A DNA stretch of 32,545 nucleotides from Oscillospiraceae bacterium (GTDB taxonomy: Bacteria > Bacillota > Clostridia > Oscillospirales > Oscillospiraceae), in contig WQUY01000024.1 in the NCBI GenBank assembly GCA_009781855.1, positions 1 through 32,545 of the forward strand, in the 5' to 3' direction. The position numbers were made by a program, and so were the translations under genes. Below are positions 1-8,500 of this stretch, piece by piece; within the stretch, counting starts at the first letter, position 1, and every line of letters begins with the position of its first letter. The notes under the pieces were generated by a model, which ran no database searches, had not been told where the DNA came from, and saw nothing but the letters and a program-made list of their open reading frames with translations.

Positions 1-1098
1 GTTTTCAAAAGTTGTAAAGGGCATCAGCAAAATAAATTGGGACACGCTGTATTGCGCAAAGATATCGGATGATCGCAACGTCTTGCTGATGCAATCGCGC
101 AGCTTATCCATATAGCTGTTCATTATTTTGACGGAAGAGTCATCCTCGTTTTGCGGTGTAAGTGTAAACAGGCCTAAGCAAACACTGTCTCCTGTCCTTG
201 CGGCCACTCTGACTTTCGCCCTGTAAATATCCTTAAACATTTCGTATTCGCTGAAAAAAGGGCCGGTGTCATGAAATTCTTCGATTAAATCTCCCTTGAT
301 GATGCTTATGTCCGTTTCTACATCTTTGCTGGTTTTGATGGTTTGTCGATAGAGTTGCAACAACTCTTTTGAGGGCGAGATTCCGAACTCTCGATAAAAC
401 AGCGTGACCATTCTTCTGTATTCCGCCAGCGCGCCCTTTTGGTCGTCTATGTTGATTAAGCCAAGGATCAAATGATAATACAGCGTTTCATCATAAGCGT
501 CTATCTTCAACGCTTTCTTGCAAAGATCAATGATTTTCTGATGCTCATTTTTTTGCTTTAAAAGATCGATGGTTTGATGGACGGTATCGCTGTATAATGC
601 GCGGTAATATGTATTCAATTGCGCTGCCCAAGGCTCAAAAGCCCATTTGTGCAAAAAATCGCCTTTGTAAAGCTCGATGGCCTGCAGATAACAGTCCAGC
701 TTCTCATCGTCTGCGGCGACTTTGCCCTTGTCGCAGAGCTGTTCAAACTCTTCGACGTCGATCACGCAGTCCATTTTTGCATTCCACGCATACGACGCGC
801 CGCGCGTCTGTATGATCATCTCACTGCTGTCCATATAGTCAAGATCGTCCAGGCCGCCACGAATCCTGTGCATCAACGTTTTCAATGCGTTTGACGGGTT
901 GCTGCTTTTGCCCTCAGGATAGATCAGAGCGACAAGCTCTGCCTGTGAAATGTTCTTGTTGCGAAAAGCGATGAGGTATTCAAGAACCGTCCAGAATTTT
1001 TTCGAGCGGATGCTTTGATCATCGACGGTATTTTCTTGATATGTTAAAGATACTTTTCCAAGCAAATTAATTTGTAATATTGATTTTTTTTCAGCCAT
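1..1098 (-). CDS. BTAD/SARP-type transcriptional regulator with degenerate GGDEF-like C-terminus (partial)
   Basis: The minus strand stays open from an ATG at 1098-1096 to the left edge (366 codons, no stop), so the C-terminus is missing. GAAAGG lies at 1106-1111, seven bases before the ATG. Residues about 8-105 look like an OmpR/PhoB-type winged helix (FWTVLEYLI, then NALKTLMHRIRGGL). Residues about 112-260 look like a bacterial transcriptional activator domain of helical TPR-like hairpins (IDVEEFEQLC, YLQAIELYKGDFL, CKKALKIDAYDETLYYHLI, EYRRMVTLFYREFGISPS), as in SARP/AfsR-type regulators. From about 280 the pattern resembles a GGDEF fold (LRSSDIFAQYSVSQFILLMP), with SVSQF where an active cyclase has GGDEF, so cyclase activity is unlikely. 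It lies 23 bp after the transaldolase gene and is probably cotranscribed with it. Domain naming is from pattern recognition; the target genes are unknown. Confidence 0.82.
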   Translation of the reverse strand, partial: MAEKKSILQINLLGKVSLTYQENTVDDQSIRSKKFWTVLEYLIAFRNKNISQAELVALIYPEGKSSNPSNALKTLMHRIRGGLDDLDYMDSSEMIIQTRGASYAWNAKMDCVIDVEEFEQLCDKGKVAADDEKLDCYLQAIELYKGDFLHKWAFEPWAAQLNTYYRALYSDTVHQTIDLLKQKNEHQKIIDLCKKALKIDAYDETLYYHLILGLINIDDQKGALAEYRRMVTLFYREFGISPSKELLQLYRQTIKTSKDVETDISIIKGDLIEEFHDTGPFFSEYEMFKDIYRAKVRVAARTGDSVCLGLFTLTPQNEDDSSVKIMNSYMDKLRDCISKTLRSSDIFAQYSVSQFILLMPFTTFEN

Positions 1099-1121
1099 AG
1101 CAATGCCTTTCAACAAATCCA

Positions 1122-2165
1122 CTATACCATAAATTTTCTTATAATTCTAACCAAATCGTCGTAACCCTCCAGGAACTGAATCAGGGTTCTGTTGACCGGC
1201 GTGAAAGCGTCAAACTCATCAATGCTCATTTCATCATACGCTTTGATAAAATCAGGTATTTTGCGCAATTCTTTGATGTAGTGCGCATCCACATCGTTGT
1301 CCATACGAGCGACAAGTTCAAAGTTTGATGTGTTGAACATCTTTTGATATTTATACGGAATCGTCAGGATCATGTCTCCGCCGAGGAACTCAAGCCAGTG
1401 CAGCGGTGTTCTGTACGCAGCAGAAAGCATTTTGGTGCGAAAGCCTTTTTCTTGATAGGCTTTGTATGCTTTCTTGACGCAAGCAATGCCACTATAGAGT
1501 AGGGCATGAGGGTCAACACTGATTCCCTGCTTTTCTGCGGATTCTTTCAGCCAGTCGTCCAACCTGCCCACCAGAATGGTGCAAACCGGATTGATTTCTG
1601 AAATGTCAAGGCCTTCCGCCTCTCGTCTTTTCAAACCTCTTTCGATCGCTTCTCCTGCGGCCATGGCTTGCGTAGCGGTAAAAGAAACGGTAGCGTTTAC
1701 GCTTACACCTCGGTACGTCGCTTCTTCAAAAGCCTTGATCCCCGCTGCAGTCGCCGGCATTTTCACCTGCATGTTCGGGGCAAGCTTCGAAAAGTGTACC
1801 GCTTGGTCAACCAGTTTTTCCGTGTTGTTAAAATATTTTGTGCTGGTTTGGATTGAAATTCGTCCCGTGCCTTTTTTCGCATCGAAGAGCGGTGCAAGCA
1901 ACTTTGCTCCGTCTACCGCCATTTTTTCAACGACGATCCAAGCAAGTTCATCTTCCGTGAAGGTGGGATTGGCCGAGACCAGACCTGAAATATATTCTCT
2001 GTAACGGTCAAGCTCGCTGTCAAGTACGCCTTTGACGATGACCGGGTTTGTTGTTGCGCCGACAGCACCGCGCTCAATTGCATAAGTTAATTCATTTATG
2101 GAGCAAGAATCGTTCCAATACTGTGTCATTGGAAACTTCTGCGTCATTTCTAAAAGTTTGTCCAT
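1122..2165 (-). CDS. Transaldolase family protein
   Basis: A 347-residue protein of transaldolase type, a Schiff-base (beta/alpha)8 barrel that moves a dihydroxyacetone unit between sugar phosphates in the pentose phosphate pathway. Visible motifs are GATTNPVIV (about residues 37-44), GRISIQT (101-107) and QVKMPATAAGI (about 133-143), whose Lys135 is in the place of the Schiff-base lysine, then GVSVNATVSFT and a late SAAYRTPLHWLEFLGGD. The length is in the usual range for the longer transaldolases. GGAGGT at 2171-2176 lies five bases before the ATG. The gene has its own sigma-70 promoter and is followed 23 bp later by the BTAD regulator. Exact substrate preference (true transaldolase or a fructose-6-phosphate aldolase-like relative) cannot be decided from sequence alone. 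It is cytoplasmic and metabolically unrelated to the surface-protein genes that follow. Confidence 0.9.
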   Translation of the reverse strand: MDKLLEMTQKFPMTQYWNDSCSINELTYAIERGAVGATTNPVIVKGVLDSELDRYREYISGLVSANPTFTEDELAWIVVEKMAVDGAKLLAPLFDAKKGTGRISIQTSTKYFNNTEKLVDQAVHFSKLAPNMQVKMPATAAGIKAFEEATYRGVSVNATVSFTATQAMAAGEAIERGLKRREAEGLDISEINPVCTILVGRLDDWLKESAEKQGISVDPHALLYSGIACVKKAYKAYQEKGFRTKMLSAAYRTPLHWLEFLGGDMILTIPYKYQKMFNTSNFELVARMDNDVDAHYIKELRKIPDFIKAYDEMSIDEFDAFTPVNRTLIQFLEGYDDLVRIIRKFMV

Positions 2166-2194
2166 TTTTTACCTCCGTACATTTCTGTCCATAT

Positions 2195-2223
2195 AGTATA
2201 GCATTAGTCCGCACATGGTGCAA
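2195..2223 (-). promoter_or_regulatory. Sigma-70 promoter for the transaldolase-regulator operon
   Basis: Read on the minus strand, TTGCAC (2223-2218) is followed by a 17-base spacer and TATACT (2200-2195). This is a near-consensus housekeeping promoter ending about 30 bases before the ATG at 2165. It drives leftward transcription, divergent from the surface gene at 2515. Confidence 0.7.
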
Positions 2224-2398
2224 TCCTGATGGCGTAAAAGTCTTAAATATGTCCTAAACATTACTCCAAAACCGATGTTTGTCCCCTCGTATTCATGTAA
2301 AGAATAATGCAAATGAAGAGATGAAGGAGAAAATAGGATAAAAAGCAATCTAACAATCATTCGTTGTTACATTTTATTACAAACCACGCATTTTTTTG

Positions 2399-2427
2399 TT
2401 GCATCTGTGACAAAAATAAGGTACAAT
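2399..2427 (+). promoter_or_regulatory. Sigma-70-type promoter of the giant surface gene
   Basis: TTGCAT (2399-2404), a 17-base spacer and TACAAT (2422-2427) lie 88 bases before the ATG at 2515. The spacer (CTGTGACAAAAATAAGG) and about 30 bases upstream (including TACATTTTATTACAAA) recur almost unchanged in front of the second regulator pair at 31830-31858, so this is a shared promoter module. The stretch 2224-2398 holds no gene I can support. Confidence 0.6.
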
Positions 2428-2514
2428 AGAAAAAGCAATATAAATAAGGAAAGAAAAAAACACATTTTTAGTCGTTGACACAAAGAAAAGAAAATTAATT
2501 GGAGAGAAAAAATC

Positions 2515-5500
2515 ATGAAAAACAAACAACAAAAAGGCAAGCGGGGCATAAAACGCTTGGCTATTTCTATGCTCGTTTGCGTTGCGATGTTGACATCGCT
2601 GATCACTCCGATCGACGCATTGTCGGATACGTCCGGCGTGAGCATTGACAATGTGGTGCAGCTTTGCGACCACATCCATGGTCCGGAATGCTATGCAGTG
2701 CCGGAAGGGCATACATGCTCGGAGGCGACCGGATGCCTGCCGGTGTTTCCAACCAAAACAATAACGGTACCACATGTACACGACGAAGACTGCTTTGAGC
2801 AGGTGCTTGTTTCCGGCTATGAGCATGGAGACGAGTGTTGGGAAGAGCAGACGACACAAATTTGTGGCATGGAAGAGGGCGACGGCGAAGTCGTTGAACA
2901 TACATCGGGCTACAACCATAATGAGGGCTGCTTTGATGAAGAAGGCGGGATAATCTGTGACCAAAACGAGATGGTAGGCGAGATGGTCATCGTTACGCCG
3001 GGTCATATACATACAGATGCTTGTTTTGAAACAACGCTTGTGCTGATTTGCGATCAGGACGAGTTACCTGCCGTGTTCGAGCAGGGCGATTTGATCTGCG
3101 GTCTTGAACAAGGCACGGAAGTAGAAGTTGAAGTTACGGATTACGATGCAGAGCCGATCAGTTGGATCTGCGGCGCGCTTGAGCGCGTGTGCGAACATAG
3201 AGATTGCGTATTTGGTGAGCCTTGTTTGGCTGTGACAACGCCGATGATGGCACCGGTGGCGATTGCTCCGCTTGGCGCGGTGCCGACGTGGGCAGACGCA
3301 ACGCATTTTGCGGGCAACGATACGGAATTGAGGAATATTATCAGCGGTGCGGCCTCGGGCGAGACGCGCGTTATTGGAATTACAAATAGCTTTAATGTCG
3401 GCAACAATGCTCAACCCGTCGTGGACAGAAACATTGAAATCCCTGCGGGCATAACCATCATATTGGTGGCAGAGAACGCTGTGGAGCTGCCGGTGGCAAC
3501 ATCGTTGTTGGCCGGCTGGAGACACTTTGTCGTCTACGGCGAGCTTACCCTGACAGACGGCATCACGTTGATCGGTGGCACGGGCAATCAGGCCGGCGGT
3601 GGCGTGCAAGTAAACGGCGGCGGCACACTCAACATGTACGGCGGTACGATTAGTCGTGGTTCGCCGGTAGCGACACCGTCAAATATGCATCCCGGAGGCG
3701 GCGTATATGTGCGTGACAACGGCATGTTCAATATGCATGGCGGTGAAATTAGCGCCGGTTGGGGCTATAGAGGCGGCGGCGTATATGTACAAGGCGGTAC
3801 GTTCACGATGCACGATGGCGAGATCATCGGCAACACGGCGGCGTGGGGTAGTGGCGTGTATGTGAATAATAGCGGCACGTTCACGATGCACGACGGCACG
3901 ATTAGCGACAATACGTTTAGCAGCAATCCGGGCAACCGCGGTGGCGGAGTAGCTGTCCGGGGGGGCAGTGCGTTTACAATGAACGGCGGCGCAATCAGCG
4001 ACAATAATGTCGAAAGCGGCGGTCGCGGAGGCGGCGTGTATGTTAATAACAGCACGTTCACGATGACCGACGGCGAGATTATCGGTCACACGCTCGGTGG
4101 GAGCGGCCGCTCCAGTAGTGGAGGCGGTGTGTCTGTGTGGAACAACGGCGAGTTCACGATGACCGGCGGCACAATCAGCGATAATACGATATTCGGCGGA
4201 TCCAGCATCGGCGGCGTCTCCCTAAGCGGCGGCGGCGTGCAGGTGTGGGATAGCACGTTCACGATGACCGACGGCGAAATCAGCGGCAACACGGTTCGCA
4301 CAAGCGGAAACGGAGGCGGCGTGCAGGTGGTTCGCGGCGAGTTCACGATGAACGCCGGTAGCATAATCAACGATAATACGGCTAATGGTGGCGGCGGCGT
4401 GCATGTTTCAAACGAAAGCACGTTCGCGATGAATGGTGGAGAAATTAATGGCAATACGAATGTAGGTCGTCTCCACCACGGCGGGGGCGTGACCATTGCA
4501 AGCGACAGCACGTTCACGATGCACGACGGCGTAATCAGTGGCAATACAACAGGTAGTCATGGCGGTGGTGTGTATGTAACGGGCGACAGCGCTTTCACGA
4601 TGCACGACGGCGTGATCAGCGGCAATACGGCCGAATCGGACACGATTAATAACGGTGGCGGCGGCGGCGTGAATATTATGAACGGCACGTTCACGATGCA
4701 CGACGGCGTAATCAGCGACAATAGAACCGAGAACAACGGAGACGGCGGCGGCGTGTTTCTGCGGAACGCAAGTGCGTTCACGATGCACGACGGTGTGATC
4801 AGCGGCAATCATGGGCGACATGGCGGCGGCGTACACTTGGAGGCCGGTAGTACGTTAATGATGCATGATGGTGTGATCAGCGGCAATACGACCAGAGGAA
4901 CCGGCGTAGGTGGCGGTGTGAATGTGGTCAGCGGCATGTTTACGATGGAGAACGGCACGATCAGCGGCAATGAAGCTCACAACGGCGGAGGAATCTTCCT
5001 TCCGTTAAGCAGTCGCGCTAATCCGACGCTATTCAGTATCTCCGATACTGTGGTATTCTATGGTAACGTGGCACGTAGCGGCGCGTTTGATCACGGCATT
5101 GCGAACAGAGGCATCGGAACGTATGCCCATGTTCTGTGGGCCGGCGAAAACAGTATTCCCGGAACACACTTGCTTAACAACTTTGATGTGCTTTATAGCC
5201 ATACCCCGATTACTGTGCGCACGGTGACGTTCAACGCACAGGGCGGAACACCCACCCCGCCACCGCAGTCTGGTCTGTCGGGTTTCTTCACAACGGTGCC
5301 GAACCCGGCTCCGGAGCTGACAGATCATACGCTTGTGGGCTGGCGTTTGTCCGGTGCGACAACGAACTTCGACTTTGCAAATACTCCGATAACGAGCAAC
5401 ATAACATTGTATGCAGAGTGGGAGCTAGCCGGCAGCGGTACTGAGCGCGACTGGCTCAGACTTAGCAATGCAATCAACACGACGACGCCATCTCCGGCAA

Positions 5501-8500
5501 ACATCGTCATCCACCCGGCTGGTACAAACGGTGGCGCGGACTGGACAGATGGCAATACATTTAACCTTGTCATACAAGACACGGATAGGCCGGATGACAA
5601 CACGATCGTCACGATGCCGATTACAGGCACCTGGCACAGGATTCCCGTATCTCGCGCAGTCACGGTTGAGGCGGCGGCGGGCGAGGATATTGTACTTCAA
5701 AAGGCAGTTGAATCGAATCTACGTCACTTCAATGTGGGCACAGCAAACGGAAATCTTACAATTGGCCGTGCCGGCAGTACGGGTACACTCATTATTGACG
5801 GTGTGAGCGATGTTGGTGGAATAGGCGGCGGCATAAGTGTGATGCACGACAGCTCGTTAATTTTACAAAATGGTAGTGTGATCCGCAACAATATGGTGGC
5901 TAGCGGTGGCGGCGGCGTGATAGCCGACAATGGCGGTCATGTCACGATGCATAGCGGCAGTGAGATCAGCGGCAATACAGTTGACAGCGGCGGCGGCGGC
6001 GTGCAATTGGATTGGACTTCCACGCTTACGATGCATGGCGGTACAATCAGTGGCAATACGACCAACAGTACCGGTGGCGGCGGTGTGCATCTCATCGGTG
6101 GCTTCAACAGCACGTTCACGATGTACGATGGCTTAATCAGCGATAATTCCGGTGGCGGGGTTAGTGTGGGGATGAGGCGAGCCCAAAGCGTTCCTACATT
6201 TACGATGTATGATGGAACAATTAGCGGCAACACAGCCGTCCACGGTGCCGGTGTGAACTCCAACGGCGTATTCAATATGCGCGGCGGCATAATCAGCGGA
6301 AATATAGCCAGCGGATTTGGAGGCGGTGTGTCTGCTGGAGGCAGTCCCCTTCTTAGCGGAGAGTTCGAGATGACCGGCGGCACGATCAGTGGAAATACGG
6401 CTGCCAATGGCGGCGGCGTGAGTACTGGCAATTTCACGATGACTGGCGGTACAATCAGTAGCAACACGGCGGTCAACGGCGGCGGTATCAGCATTCAGGA
6501 AGCAAGTCGCGGTAATTTGACGATTGCGTCGGCAGCAGTATTTCACAGCAACGTAGCGACTGCGGGGCGTGGTGATTACGGCCTCACAGCCGGCTTAGCG
6601 GCATACCCAAACATCAGATGGCAGGGATACGCAACCGGCGGCAACAGCACGATGCCGATCGTTTCGCATCTGCTTAACAACTTTGATATAAACCACACAC
6701 CATTCCCACATACGGCTGAGCGCGATTGGATCAGGCTTAACAACGCGATCCAGAATCCGGACGTGGCGAGAATAATCATCCATCCGGCCTCAGCATCAGG
6801 TGTGACCGAAGGCCAAGTCGGCGATGTGTTCAACCTTGTCATTCAAGATGCAGGACAGACGGACAACATCGTGACAGTACCAACTCCCGGCACAACGGAG
6901 TGGAGTCCACATGTGATCGCTGTATCTCATGCGGTTACAATCGAGGCGGCAGCCGGCGCGAACATCGGGCTTCTGATGGATGCGACAGGACGTCACTTCC
7001 GCGTACAGGGTGGCGATTTCACAATAGGCAACGCAGGCAGCACCGGCGTACTTACACTCGACGGTCAGGCGGTTGTAAACACCACCCACCGCGGCGGCTT
7101 GGTCGTACTTGATGGTACGCTCAACATGCATGATGGTGCTGTGATCACAAACAGCAATGGTGGCGTGGACGTGAACGTTAACGCAACGTTTACAATGACC
7201 GGCGGCTATATCATCGACAACATAAAAGTGAACGAAGGTGGCGGTGTGGTCGTATATAATGGCGGCATATTTAACATGAGTGGCGGCGTGATTAGCGGCA
7301 ACACATCCGGCAAAGGCGGCGGCGTGGCGGTTTGGACTGACGGCGAGTTCACGATGACCGGCGGCACGATTAGTGACAATGGCGCAGCCAACGGCGGCGG
7401 CGTGACTGTTTGGGAAGGCGGCATATTTACCATGACCGGCGGCGTGATTGCTGACAACACAGCCACCGAGACCGGCGGAGGTGTGTATGTTGGGATAGGC
7501 GGCAGCACATTCAATATCAGCGGCAACGCAGTAATCAGCGGCAATGAGGCGACTTGGGGTGGCGGTGTGACGGTGGATACCGACAGCGAGTTCATCATGA
7601 GCGGTGGCACAATCAGCGGTAACGAGGCTACCCAACGTGGCGGCGGTGTACACATCGTCAGCGCCGAGTTTACCATGACCGGCGGCGAAATCACAGGCAA
7701 CACAGCTGTGTTTTGGGGTGGCGGCGTAGTTGTGGACAGCGCCAGCGAGTTCACGATGAGCGGCGGCACTATCAGCGACAACACGGCGCGGCAAGGCGGC
7801 GGTGTGTGGGTCAACAACAGCGAATTCAATATGAGCGGCACAGCAGAGATTACAGGTAACGAAGCTGTTATTATCGCCTCGTCCGGAGGATCCGGAGGCG
7901 GCGTGTTCATAATCGCGGGTGCCACGTTCGACATGAGCGGCGGTACAATTAGCGGAAACGAAGCCAACGGCGGCGGCGGCGTATTTATGAATTTCGCCGA
8001 TTTCGAGATGACCGGCGGTACAATCAGCGACAACGAGGCCAATCATGGCGGCGGCGTGGCTGTAAGAGGTCCGTTCACGATGAGCGGCGGCACGATCAGC
8101 GGAAACGAAGCCAATTTTCAAGGCGGCGGTGTACTTGTTGACGGTGGCGGCGATTTCGAGATGACCGGCGGTACAATCAGTGGTAACGAGGCTACCCAGC
8201 GCGGCGGCGGCGTTTATGTGAACCTCACCGGAGCGTTCGAGATGAGCGGAGACGCAGTAATCAGCGGCAACACAGCCAACATGAACGGCGGTGGTGTGTT
8301 TACGAGAGATGAATTCACAATGACCGGCGGCGAGATCAGCGGCAACACGGCCAGCAGCAACAGCAGTCGTGGCGGTGGCGTATACGTCAGCAACACAACA
8401 TTCGAAATGACCGGCGGCACGATTAGTGGCAACGAGGTCACTCGCTTCAACGGTGGTTCCGGCGGCTTCGGAGGCGGTGTGAATCTCTCCGGCAGCGAAT

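Noticed and set aside
2377-3012. A minus-strand open frame of 211 codons across the upstream region of the giant surface gene.
   Set aside because: It overlaps the promoter and the signal-peptide region of the surface gene and shows no recognisable domain or ribosome site.
7206-8042. A minus-strand open frame rich in LPLIVPP and TPPP repeats.
   Set aside because: It is another shadow of the same repeats in a different frame; the apparent repeat is the reverse complement of GGGV and ISGN codons.
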